Shown here piece after piece: positions 39,301 through 46,345 of a stretch of DNA of 64,000 nucleotides (the stretch's first letter is position 1; every line of letters starts with the position of its first letter). The DNA is from Trichobilharzia szidati. Taxonomy: Eukaryota > Platyhelminthes > Trematoda > Strigeidida > Schistosomatidae. The notes beneath the pieces are model-generated. The model was not told the origin of the DNA. It saw only the letters and a list, made by a program, of their open reading frames with translations, and searched no databases. The DNA is taken from positions 51,867,564 to 51,931,563 of the forward strand of contig OX235279.1 in the NCBI GenBank assembly GCA_944472155.2. The letters are read 5' to 3'. Made by a program: the position numbers and the translations under genes.

Positions 39301-39577
39301 TTCCTTCAACATCATTCAAATCTTTAGTGCAAACATCTGTTACAGGATTACCACAATTCGATATTGCATTCACAAGTTGTGTATCTTCATTATCCATTGT
39401 GCTGATGACTCCGGTTGACAATGTAGATACCAGACCATTGGAAGAGATGAAATTCGTCGATAAACCTGCACTAGATGAAACCACAACTTCATTTGATACA
39501 GACGACGCCACGTTAGATGTCATCACACTAGTACTATTAGTGTTGTTCATTAGGCTGAGTGAGGTAAATCCGTTCAC
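22038..39577 (-). CDS. RBFOX: RBFOX-family (Fox-1) RNA-binding protein, multi-exon
   Basis: Minus-strand coding exons, in order: ?39577-39269, 35343-34897, 33020-32967, 32164-32072, 26635-26572, 25241-24640, 23801-23257, 22200-22038. Every visible junction is GT-AG, phases match, and the lengths sum to 2277 nt (758 residues plus stop from 39577). One RRM lies at about residues 230-308, with RNP2 'LHVSNI', 'NIPFRF', the family signature '[14 protein letters not shown]' and RNP1 'KGFGFVTF', then 'NNATARVMT'. The C-terminal half is long and rich in Ala, Ser and Asn, and ends 'YQRFSPY', like the vertebrate RBFOX ending. Fox proteins bind UGCAUG in pre-mRNA and control alternative splicing in the nucleus. 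The 5' limit is uncertain: 39577 is a GTG just downstream of an in-frame stop, so either upstream exons exist or an internal ATG is used. Confidence 0.93.
22643..22875 (-). mobile_element. tRNA-headed SINE (family 1), in RBFOX last intron
   Basis: The minus-strand head reads as a tRNA-like unit with a good B-box (gggtttcgatcccc-like) and the tail motif 'ttccactgggggacgtgaag'. Imperfect 10-bp target repeats (ccgtgagtat at 22633-22642, ccgtaagtat at 22876-22885) flank it. It lies in the intron between exons 7 and 8, in the same orientation as the gene. Confidence 0.85.
23257..23801 (-). CDS. RBFOX: RBFOX exon 7 (Gln/Ser/Asn-rich)
   Basis: Acceptor ggttcag|TGG, 545 nt. The donor is ATGTC|gtaagt, phase 2. 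Opens '[18 protein letters not shown]' with a short Gln run, then Ser/Asn/Thr-rich sequence. If the donor is not used, the frame meets TAA within the intron's first bases, giving a shorter protein ending '...VMS'. Confidence 0.9.
24640..25241 (-). CDS. RBFOX: RBFOX exon 6 (Ala/Gly-rich)
   Basis: Acceptor tatttcag|CC completes the phase-1 codon. The donor is CTG|gtgaga, phase 0, and the exon is 602 nt. '[12 protein letters not shown]' is followed by about 190 Ala/Gly/Asn-rich residues with no charged clusters, probably disordered. The position matches the 'LRGRGR' region of vertebrate Fox proteins. Confidence 0.9.
26572..26635 (-). CDS. RBFOX: RBFOX exon 5 (end of RRM)
   Basis: Acceptor ttactag|ATT and donor AAAA|gtaagt, 64 nt, leaving phase 1. 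Encodes '[21 protein letters not shown]', the short conserved stretch after the RRM. It is separated from exon 4 by a 5.4-kb intron. Confidence 0.92.
27363..27392. repeat. (AAT)n microsatellite
   Basis: About ten copies of AAT in the large RBFOX intron 5. Confidence 0.9.
27424..27540 (-). mobile_element. 5'-truncated tRNA-headed SINE with alternative tail (family 3)
   Basis: On the minus strand 'ccgacgcacaccccatatca' is followed by 'gctaccgatatcac', 'gctgaaaattccata' and 'gtgtgaaatcaagct', ending in 'ataatcaaaaataaat'. The same tail follows a full tRNA-like head at 62821-63020. Only the last bases of the head remain here, so the copy is 5'-truncated. Confidence 0.75.
27904..28240 (+). repeat. 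unclassified dispersed repeat, copy 1
   Basis: Aligns by eye with 46043-46345 in the same orientation. Shared blocks include 'gccaaggt(a/g)tatttttcatta', 'cgctgtttatatatata', 'aaccaatcac', 'agaatgttcaaata' and 'cagtattgaactgtgggaat', then 'ccatatcacaccaacacag'-like sequence. It has no coding potential and no obvious tRNA head. It may be a solo LTR or a MITE. Confidence 0.65.
28486..28746. repeat. palindromic element with two hammerhead-like cores
   Basis: Arms at 28486-28602 and 28627-28746 are inverted copies of each other around a spacer of about 24 bp. Each arm carries CTGAAGA, then a GTCC/GGAC-type stem, then GAAA: plus strand at 28670-28699, and minus strand at 28558-28529. Single copies of the same unit occur near 53093 and, more decayed, near 57600. 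It may be the terminal repeat of a Penelope-like or similar retroelement. Confidence 0.75.
28747..29869. other. RBFOX intron sequence, nothing recognised
   Basis: AT-rich intron between exons 4 and 5. The short ORFs here have no family resemblance. Confidence 0.4.
29870..30060 (-). mobile_element. Smα-like SINE (family 2), decayed, minus strand
   Basis: Minus-strand reading gives a tRNA-like head (ggtctacgagcttgcc, cgaaatcc) followed by a hammerhead-like block 'actaatgacgaaacaact' and the tail 'ctaactgatatcaatgcg'. It is paired head-to-head with the plus-strand copy at 30200. Confidence 0.65.
30200..30400 (+). mobile_element. Smα-like SINE (family 2)
   Basis: tRNA-like head 'cccagtggctcagtggtt' with B-box 'gggttcgagaccc', then 'gatgattccctaactagg', 'acgaaac' and 'agctgtccagtactcc'. 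The core half is CCGATGA rather than CTGATGA. Tail 'gtggttctctaactgatatc'. It shares the leader 'gcagaagttagaattcatgg' with the copy at 59693. Confidence 0.8.
32072..32164 (-). CDS. RBFOX: RBFOX exon 4 (93-nt RRM exon with RNP1)
   Basis: Acceptor ttttacag|GGT and donor GAG|gtatgc. Encodes 'GFGFVTF' (RNP1), an Ala/Asp/Arg helix and '[12 protein letters not shown]'. Phase 0 at both ends. Confidence 0.94.
32967..33020 (-). CDS. RBFOX: RBFOX exon 3 (54-nt RRM exon)
   Basis: Acceptor ttacaag|CCA and donor AAG|gtaact. Encodes '[18 protein letters not shown]', 18 residues that differ from vertebrate Fox proteins at only two positions by my recall. The 54-nt exon size is also conserved in that family. 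Confidence 0.93.
33744..34020 (-). mobile_element. RTE-like LINE 3' end fragment
   Basis: Minus-strand reading ends with the LINE terminus 'gaagccctatgttccacta' and an (ATA)n-like tail. It encodes remnants of '[12 protein letters not shown]...', '...EWNPKGKR...VGRPR' and 'MEEIV', as in the longer copies at 55070 and 36060. It lies in RBFOX intron 2. Confidence 0.7.
34306..34533 (+). mobile_element. tRNA-headed SINE (family 1) with perfect 12-bp TSD
   Basis: The best-preserved copy. The tRNA-like head has A-box-like 'gccatagcggttagg' and a clear B-box 'gggttcgatcccc'. The body carries 'gggcatgaggctagcaaccc' and the tail ends 'ccctatgttccactgggg'. It is flanked by the exact 12-bp repeat atgtgacatttg at 34294-34305 and 34534-34545. 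It lies in RBFOX intron 2, antisense to the gene. Confidence 0.9.
34897..35343 (-). CDS. RBFOX: RBFOX exon 2 (poly-Ala linker and start of RRM)
   Basis: Acceptor tttag|GTT and donor GGG|gtaagt, 447 nt, phase 0 at both ends. It opens with an Ala-rich stretch and ends with '[22 protein letters not shown]', which holds RNP2 and the Phe-rich loop that contacts RNA in Fox proteins. Confidence 0.93.
36060..36640 (+). mobile_element. RTE-like LINE 3' fragment
   Basis: Plus-strand frames give '[20 protein letters not shown]', then '[20 protein letters not shown]' and '[13 protein letters not shown]', matching the C-terminal part of the LINE at 55070-57310. It ends 'tatgttccactcggaacata' plus (ATA)n. 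It is frameshifted and dead, within RBFOX intron 1 and antisense to the gene. Confidence 0.8.
36929..36939. repeat. poly-C run (11 nt)
   Basis: An uninterrupted run of C in AT-rich intron sequence. Its exact length may be affected by sequencing error. Confidence 0.8.
37140..37880 (-). mobile_element. decayed RTE-like LINE fragment
   Basis: The plus strand shows the same word order as the minus-strand LINE at 55320-55860: 'catatttgttgagcaatggg', 'ttcttggttagttcg', then the region around 'tattcgctgcctctgtcaac' and 'aatcctcaagtttgtttgat'. It is diverged with no open frame, and lies in RBFOX intron 1. Confidence 0.6.
38338..38470 (-). mobile_element. Smα-like SINE remnant
   Basis: 'gggatttgattggttgaagc', 'gacagctttttcattctggc' and 'ctgggaacc' follow the order of the tail and hammerhead-like block of the copies at 57862 and 2208. 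The tRNA-like head is lost. Confidence 0.5.
39269..39577 (-). CDS. RBFOX: RBFOX exon 1 (first recognisable; 5' end uncertain)
   Basis: The open frame is Ser/Thr/Asn/Val-rich and ends in CAA followed by the donor gtaagt (intron from 39268), phase 0, joining exon 2. No good ATG opens the frame at its 5' edge. An internal Met lies about ten codons in (…SLSLMNN…). An acceptor-like 'gggtag' lies just upstream. The 5' 99 bases of this exon are duplicated in inverted orientation near 45.5 kb. Confidence 0.7.
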
Positions 39578-39893
39578 TTTTCTACCCGGTTATACAGATA
39601 TTCGTGTTGTGCTTCGAATACTTTTGATAGTCCGTAGTATTTACACTCTGTTATAAAATCTGGGAATCGAAAACAAAATAGAGACGTTTATAAGTTAAGT
39701 TTAGGGGGAACTGATGTACATCCAATGTGATCTCGATAAACAGTAATACCACTGAACTTGATTTAAGCTGTAATATCTTCAGCGCTCTTCAACAGTCCAT
39801 CTTAATTGGTGTTGGGAAAAGCATTTACTTAGAGGAGATAAAGTCAAGTGAAAAGTTCAGATGGTCAGAGAAATGCATATTAGGTTGCATCCA
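39479..39893 (+). repeat. segmental duplication, source copy (overlaps RBFOX exon 1)
   Basis: About 415 bp including 99 bases of RBFOX exon 1 and its upstream flank. An inverted copy at roughly 95% identity (by eye) is found in two pieces, 41951-42158 and 45364-45592. In this copy the site gtttataagttaa (39686-39698) is uninterrupted, showing the state before the insertion that splits the other copy. Confidence 0.85.
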
Positions 39894-39933
39894 TATATAC
39901 TTACCAGATATTTTCTTTCCGTTCAAGAGTTAG

Positions 39934-41390
39934 TGAACTATGTATTCAGATAATGAGAACACTAATGAAACATCTGAATAAACAGTGAAACATTCAGCTT
40001 CCCTGTTTACTGCCTGAACAGTGTATCTAATCAATAATCGAATAAACGGTAGGGATTCTGCAATGTATCTGTGTGCATTTTAAGTGCACTTATTCTTCGC
40101 ACACACACACACACACATAAACGCACAAACACTGGCATCATTATTCTTTTGTGAATTAGTCCAATCAGATGAACACAAAAGGGGAAGAAAATGGGACGTG
40201 CTTTGGTAACAGCACATATGCTGTTTGAACTATCAATAATCTGCCCTATCGGGCCAACCACTATCACTAAAATCAGCAGTAATAATTCTCTTTCAGCACA
40301 ATACTGTTTTATTCATCCATCCTACATTCAACAGTTGTTCAGATTATCGAATCAGTTAATTGTTAGATGGGGAGCGTGGTTCTTTTCCATTTGTTTACTT
40401 ACCAAATTTATACCACTGAAATTTTAGCAAGAGAAAGAACCACTGATTATTTTTCAGTAGATAGTAGAAATATCTAGAGTAGTTTAGTAACTACTAACAA
40501 ATATGACTTTGTAAAAATCACATACTACACTCTTCAGTTTTAGACTTCACTAAAACTGTATAAAAGATAGAAATTTTATAAAGAATTCATTCACTTGAGT
40601 TGTTGTGTAGAAGGCGTAAATCAAGTACGAATTGGAGTCACCAACCGGATTTATTAAATGGCGGAGTTTATTAAGAATACACGGTGAAATATGAAAATGA
40701 TATCTTTTGTTAAAACTGAGTGACTTGTAGTTTGGCAGACCGATATTATAACAGTAGCATGGTGATTGAGTTTAGAAAAATCTGGGAGTTAGTAGTGTGA
40801 AGCATGACAAGACCTACGATTTAGTTTTAACTCTTATCATTATTCTATTGCAACAACAAAAGGCTGTCGAACCAGTGTTACCATAAAAGAAAAATTTTTT
40901 ATCCATCTTTATCTTAATTTGCTGGTTTAAATATTGTGTAGGATAATTTACTCCATATTTTTGAGTGGATACTAGTCAGTTACTAGTGTAGTGTGTTTAG
41001 TTCAGTCTTTGGTGCAGACTGAATTCTGTCAGTCAAATTTGCACTGGGTGACGCACGTTCGAATCTCAGAAGGGATTAGAGTTCCTTCAAGGTAGCAGAT
41101 GCTCCCTGCTGACTGGTGAGTGCCAACTTGCACGAAACCTAGGTGGAGGGCTTCCTGCCGATTGCCTTCAACCATATAATACCAGCTTGCTCCATTAGAT
41201 ATTACTGTTCGTACTAACATTAGGCAGGGAAGGAGAAAATTTGTGCAAATAATTCAAGTAATATTCATGGTAGATTTAGGAGGTAAACATGAAAACGTGT
41301 TGTATACCTAACTGGGATAAAGGCAGTAAACTTCGGGTTTGCTGTTTATTTAAAGTTTTTGTATTTTAATATATTTTCTGTACATTGAAG
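39934..41390. other. intergenic or 5' intronic DNA, no gene seen
   Basis: Contains a (CA)n run at 40100-40117. A B-box-like 'cgttcgaatctc' near 41058 lacks a convincing A-box. Promoter or upstream exons of RBFOX could lie here, but I see no decisive signal. Confidence 0.4.
40100..40117. repeat. (CA)n microsatellite
   Basis: Nine CA units. Confidence 0.9.
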
Positions 41391-41559
41391 TTTCTCTAGC
41401 CGTATGATAGGTTTAGTGGTGTGGGGTTGATAGCCCCACACCCATCCCTCCCCCTTTACCCGGGCTTAGAACTGGCTAGAAAACCAGCATGTTATGTCAC
41501 TTAACAGTCACCTCAGTGTGTTTCCGACCCACCTGCACTCCCCTCAGCATACTGCTGGG

Positions 41560-41800
41560 TTCTAAGTTGATTGTATGACAGAGTTCCTTGTTGCTAACGC
41601 TGATGAAAGTGTGAAGCAGCCCGTTAGAAATGCTTTGACTGACGTGCCAAGCCTCTCAACCACATAGAAGTACTGATTTGACATTAATATTAGAAATCAC
41701 GATCACGTCCCTTATGCTGACTGGTGTTGATCCCCACACTAGTTTCAGAGTAATGAAGGTTAGTCTTGCTTCTATTATCATGGGTTCGACACCCACATCT
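41560..41800 (-). mobile_element. decayed RTE-like LINE fragment
   Basis: 'gagttccttgttgctaacgc', 'cccttatgctgactggtg' and 'agtttcagagtaatgaaggt' repeat the order seen on the plus strand at 55370-55620, within the minus-strand LINE. No open frame remains. Confidence 0.55.
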
Positions 41801-41950
41801 GTGTTAAGTGTAGTTGAAAAGATGATTTCTACCAATGACGGTTATTGATATTTGTTGTTGATGCCTGAGTATCTTCATCATATCCGTATAATTCGTGTTC
41901 ACTTGAAGATCTGATTTTTCTACCACTTCTGCCAAATTCTTGGGTTACTG

Positions 41951-42158
41951 TGGATGCAAACTAGTACGCATTTCTCTGAACATCTGAACTTTTCACTTGA
42001 CTTTATCTCCTCTAAGTAAATGCTCTTCCCAACACCAATTAAGATGGATTGTTGAAGAGCGCTGAAGCTATTACAGCTTAAATCAAGTTCAGTGGTATTA
42101 CTGTTTATCGAGATCACATTGGATGTACATCAGTTCCCCCTAAACTTAACTTATAAAC
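41951..42158 (-). repeat. segmental duplication, inverted copy, left piece
   Basis: Reverse complement of about 39686-39893. It ends at the 13-bp target-site duplication ttaacttataaac (42146-42158), where the RTE pair begins. The 65-codon ORF here and the 68-codon ORF at 39727 are the same sequence and are not genes. Confidence 0.85.
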
Positions 42159-42520
42159 CATTCAAATGAACTGTCGTCAAGATTTGACAGAATAGTTCTA
42201 AAATATTTGGGCGCGGAGTGAAAAGTAGATATTTGTCAAAAATTATATTTGTAAAATCTCAGTGAGATTGAAATGAGTAATTCCAACGTTTCGTTCGGCA
42301 ATCTAGTCCGAACTTCTTCAGGGAAATTAATCGAAATTAACATAACAGAGGTTTATATATAAAAGGAACATCACTTGTTTTTAAAAACTTTGTCCAATCA
42401 TGAGTCATTCAACAAGTATAATAAACAAAATTCTATGAGCTGTGATCAAAATTGGACCCCGGACTTACAAATATTGGTCTACCTTTGTTAAACACTTTGG
42501 ACAGAGTGTGTATGTGTGTG

Positions 42521-42536
42521 TCGGTCGGTCGGTCGG
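42521..42536. repeat. (TCGG)4 in the RTE 3' UTR
   Basis: Four tandem tetramers next to a (TG)n run. The deleted arm of the RTE pair joins right at this repeat. Confidence 0.85.
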
Positions 42537-42852
42537 TTTTCGACATAGAACTTTGCACATATGTGCGGCAGTTCAAGTCGCCACACTCCCTCCTTGTAGC
42601 ACACAAAGGAAGAGAAGAAAGTAGAAGAAATGCATAATATAGACAGTAAACAGAGATGTGAGACAAAGGAATAGTAATAACGGAGAACAAAACAGTTTGA
42701 TTGGAAGTCATAAGTCCCAAGGAGTGGATGCATCTGCGCTATGCATTGATAACAATTTTGAGCCATGTCACCAATTGTTTCCAACCATTGGTTTTTACCG
42801 TCCCGAGGACCCCAACCAGGAAGCCAGTCTACACCTTCCTACGTGGCTTAAA

Positions 42853-44739
42853 CTAACTGTTGTGGATTTCATTGACTGGTGCCATGTTTTTGTTTGACCA
42901 CCATTGGCTAGCTCTTTTCCAGCCTGGCCCTATATCAGCTAACATTGCCCGTCGAGGAAGGCGATGACTAGGCATATGTAACACATGTCCTAACCATCTC
43001 AGTCGATGTAATTTCACAGTTTCGTCGACTGATTTCCCCGCCTTACCTAGCACTCGACGCCTAACCTCAATATTGCTCACCTTATTATACCACTTCACGT
43101 GGGAGATAGGATGCAGACACCTAAAATCGAACACTGCTAATCTTGTCATGTCTTCTACTCTCAATGGCCAGGTCTCACAGCCGTAAAGGAGGACGGAGCG
43201 GACTGTTGAGCAGTACACACGCCCCTTGGTGGATAGTCGGATATCACGTCTACTAAGCCAGAGACGGCGTAAACTGGTATATGCGAACCTAGCCCTCTGT
43301 ATTCGTGCTGATATTTCGTCTGAGATCAACCCGCTGGGGCTGATGGTACTTCCCAAGTAAGTGAAGTGGTCAACGTGCTCTACCACTTCACTTCCTATTT
43401 CTAATCTAGGGGTGGGTGAAGTCCAATCCTGCAGCATCATCTTACATTTTACAGGCGCGAATCGCATGCGAAACATACGGAGATTGTTGATCAAGGTGTT
43501 CAGTAGACTCTGCATTTTGTCAGCGTCCTCGCCTAGAAGGACTATATCGTCCGCATATTCTAAGTCAACGAGATTATTCCCTGGTAGCAAGTCAATCCCT
43601 GAGTCGCTGAAGTGTGTTAGGGTTAAGTCCATTAGTACGTCTATGATGAAGTTGAATAGGAATGGGAATAATGGGCATCCTTGACGGACGCCACTAGTCC
43701 TCACCACTTCAGATGACAACTCGCCATAAGCCCTCACCTGGCTGCATGAGTACGAGTAGAGTGCCTTGATCAGTGCAATGTATTTTCTCGGCATTCCCTT
43801 TACAGCCAAGCATCGCCAGAGTACCTCTCGGTCGACAGAATGGAATGCCGCCTTTAGGTCAAGAAATATAATGATTGTCGGACGCCGGCAGGAATGCCTA
43901 TGTTCTAGAATCTGTCGAAGGGTGAAGATATGATCAATACACCCTCTACCTGGCCTAAAATCTGCCTGGTTTTCTCGTGTTTGTGCTTCCCGAGCACCAC
44001 TTAGTCTATGCAATATTATTGAGCCTAGGACTTTAGATACTATATTAGTCAAGCTAATCCCTCTGTGAATATCACAAGAAGACTTGTCTCCCTTCTTGTA
44101 TATCGGGATGATCAGTGACTTACACCAACCCGATGGGACTTCCTCTGAATCCCAGACGCTGCCTAGAACCTCAGTTATTGCAGATAGTAAACTGTCTCCA
44201 ACGTACTTAAATACATCTGGAGTCATTCCGTCAGGTCCCGCTGCTTTGCCTTGCTTCAGATTAGTGACAGCTTTAGTAACCTCAGTTAAGGACGGAGGAC
44301 CTGTGTCTATATCCCATTCAGGGAGGTGTTGGATGTTCGACAGGTTAAGTGTGGCTGTAGGCCAATTAGACTGCTTTTCATAGTGTTCTTTCCAGCGCTC
44401 CAGACGTATATCCTGGAAGCTAATTATGGTGCCATTTTTCTCCGAGATTGTTTCGCTTATCATTTGCCTTTTGCCACCTGTTTCCCTGATAAGCCTGAAT
44501 AGTTGTCTGGTGTTGTCAATCGCCGATGCCTTTTCCATCTCTTTCGCTTTTGTCGCCCACCACTGTTCACGGTCCTTGCGAAGACTTTTTTTTAGTCTAC
44601 GTTTAAGTACCTTTCGCTCCTCATCATAATGGGAGCTCGCCGGAATCAGTCTTCTTGCCTCAATCAGTTCGGGTAAACAGTTGTAAACATTTCTTAACGT
44701 CTCTATAAGAAGATATGGACAGTCATGAATTTTGACCAA
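42853..44739 (-). CDS. RTE-like non-LTR reverse transcriptase, 5'-truncated but open
   Basis: A 628-codon open frame. It lacks the N-terminal apurinic-type endonuclease expected of RTE/LINE proteins, so it is a truncated ORF, and the apparent start is a TTG at the truncation rather than a real initiator. 'LKQGKAAGPDGMTPDVFKYV' and 'CKSLIIPIYKKGDKS' open the RT. Motif A is 'FLDLKAAFHSVDRE' (about 288), motif B 'SGVRQGCPLFPFLFN' and motif C 'LEYADDIVLLG' (YADD about 394). The C-terminal region carries 'YGCETWPLR' and 'LRWLGHVLHMP'. The RT residues look intact. Function would be target-primed reverse transcription, but an autonomous role is unlikely without the endonuclease. Confidence 0.9.
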   Translation of the reverse strand: MVKIHDCPYLLIETLRNVYNCLPELIEARRLIPASSHYDEERKVLKRRLKKSLRKDREQWWATKAKEMEKASAIDNTRQLFRLIRETGGKRQMISETISEKNGTIISFQDIRLERWKEHYEKQSNWPTATLNLSNIQHLPEWDIDTGPPSLTEVTKAVTNLKQGKAAGPDGMTPDVFKYVGDSLLSAITEVLGSVWDSEEVPSGWCKSLIIPIYKKGDKSSCDIHRGISLTNIVSKVLGSIILHRLSGAREAQTRENQADFRPGRGCIDHIFTLRQILEHRHSCRRPTIIIFLDLKAAFHSVDREVLWRCLAVKGMPRKYIALIKALYSYSCSQVRAYGELSSEVVRTSGVRQGCPLFPFLFNFIIDVLMDLTLTHFSDSGIDLLPGNNLVDLEYADDIVLLGEDADKMQSLLNTLINNLRMFRMRFAPVKCKMMLQDWTSPTPRLEIGSEVVEHVDHFTYLGSTISPSGLISDEISARIQRARFAYTSLRRLWLSRRDIRLSTKGRVYCSTVRSVLLYGCETWPLRVEDMTRLAVFDFRCLHPISHVKWYNKVSNIEVRRRVLGKAGKSVDETVKLHRLRWLGHVLHMPSHRLPRRAMLADIGPGWKRASQWWSNKNMAPVNEIHNS

Positions 44740-45363
44740 GTATTAATAATTAGTGATACATATCCATTTTTTATTTAATAATAAGAACTTCCTATGCATC
44801 AGCTAACATCACAAATCAATAAGTCCGACAGGGTGCTTCTACTAAACTCCAATCCTAAACACCATAATTTTGAAAATACGTCTAATCATAAAATTCTAGA
44901 TACTAACAGTGTGAACAGACATGAAGGTGTGATGTTAGCTGATGCATAGGAAATCCTTATTAATAAATAAAAAATGGATATGTTTCACTAATTATTAATA
45001 CTTGGTCAAAATTCTCGACTGTCCATATCTTCTTATAGAGACGTTAAGAAATGTTTTACAACTGTTTACCCACACACACATACACACTCTGTCTAAAGTG
45101 TTTAACAAAGGTAGACCAATATTTGTAAGTCCGGGGTCCAATTTTGATCACAGCTCATAGAATTTTGTTTATTATACTTGTTGAATGACTCATGATTGGA
45201 CAAAGTTTTTAAAAACAAGTGATGTTCCTTTTATATATAAACCTCTGTTATGTTAATTTCGATTAATTTCCCTGAAGAAGTTCGGACTAGATTGCCGAAC
45301 GAAACGTTGGAATTACTCATTTCAATCTCACTGAGATTTTACAAATATAATTTTTAAACAATG

Positions 45364-45592
45364 TTAACTTATAAACGTCTCTATTTTGTTTTCGATTCCC
45401 TGATTTTATTACAGAGTAGAAATGCTACGGACTATCAATTGTATGCGCAGCAGAACATGAATATCTGTATAACTGGGTAGAAAAGTGGACGGATTTACCT
45501 TACTCAGCCTAATGAACAACATTAATAGTACTAGTGTGATGACATCTAACGTCGCGTCGTCTGTATCAAATGAAGTTACGGTTTCCTTAAAT
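45364..45592 (-). repeat. segmental duplication, inverted copy, right piece (partial RBFOX exon)
   Basis: Reverse complement of about 39479-39698. On the plus strand, 45486-45585 encodes 'GFTLLSLMNN' and '[17 protein letters not shown]', nearly the exon 1 peptide. It starts with the right copy of the 13-bp target-site duplication. The exon copy has lost its donor end, so it is a pseudo-exon on the opposite strand. Confidence 0.85.
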
Positions 45593-46042
45593 GTTGCATT
45601 AAATCCTTGGTGGTGAATTTTATGAAGACTGAGATTCTCACTGAGAAATTTAATGATGGGAACCATATAGCTTGTATAAGAAGAGCTACAATACAGGCTG
45701 AATATTCAAAGCCCACGAAAGTGAAACTGAATTTGTTACATTTTTGGAACGATTATATTGAATTGCAATAAAAATGTGTAAGTGAGTTCTATAGTTCGAG
45801 TTACAACAGGATCTCATGAAATTAATCCCTTAAGATGCTTCCTGATTACAGAAGAAGTTGTTCAACTATCTGACTTATTCCTTAAGCTTGACTACTAATT
45901 TAAACGTAACGATGAATTTACTCATTGAAATGCAACGCGGCACTTGTAATCTCTTCAGAATTTTGATTTTTCACATAACTATTACTTTTTAAATTCAACG
46001 TAATAGAGACTTATTTGCTGTTAGCTCTTGCCTACTCATTTT
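45593..46042. other. intergenic, nothing recognised
   Basis: No ORF of family resemblance. Confidence 0.4.
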
Positions 46043-46345
46043 ATAAAAGCAGAGGCAAGATACAGAAGCCAAGGTGTATTTTTCATTAATCAAACCGCTG
46101 TTTATATATATATATATAGTTTATATTCTATAACCAATCACTGAGCGTATGATTTTAGTTTAGATTAAACGACATGAAATAGAATGTTCAAATACATATA
46201 TTATTCCGTTGCTTATGCAGTATTGAACTGTGGGAATAGTATTCGATGTTAACACCATCAAATACTATGATTCTTATTGTGAGAATAATATTCTGTTGTA
46301 ATGCATTGCCTGTATCACACCACCACAATTTATTAGAAGAAAGCT
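46043..46345 (+). repeat. unclassified dispersed repeat, copy 2
   Basis: Same orientation and word order as 27904-28240. This copy has a longer (TA)n run at about 46105 and about 50 extra bases near 46240-46290. Confidence 0.65.

Larger units (their letters stand above)
42159..45363. mobile_element. head-to-head RTE retrotransposon pair with 13-bp TSD
   Basis: The insert is flanked by ttaacttataaac at 42146-42158 and 45364-45376. Its left part, about 42160-44813 on the minus strand, is a 5'-truncated RTE element. After a unique spacer of about 120 bp (44814-44935) comes a short plus-strand copy (about 44936-45356). It contains the same 5' segment (44936-45070 mirrors 44670-44812) joined directly to the same 3' UTR (45072-45353 mirrors 42238-42515), with about 2.15 kb of interior missing. 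The arms look about 98-99% identical. Both 3' ends face outwards. The left arm has about 78 extra bases at its outer end. Confidence 0.88.

Noticed and set aside
39727..39933. 68-codon ORF with a near-twin at 41920-42117
   Set aside because: The similarity is due to the inverted segmental duplication. Substitutions show no coding bias that I can see and there is no start context or family.
42853..44739. Host gene for a 628-residue protein
   Set aside because: It is a non-LTR RT with YADD and RTE C-terminal motifs, begins at a TTG at the truncation and lies within a TSD-flanked insertion.
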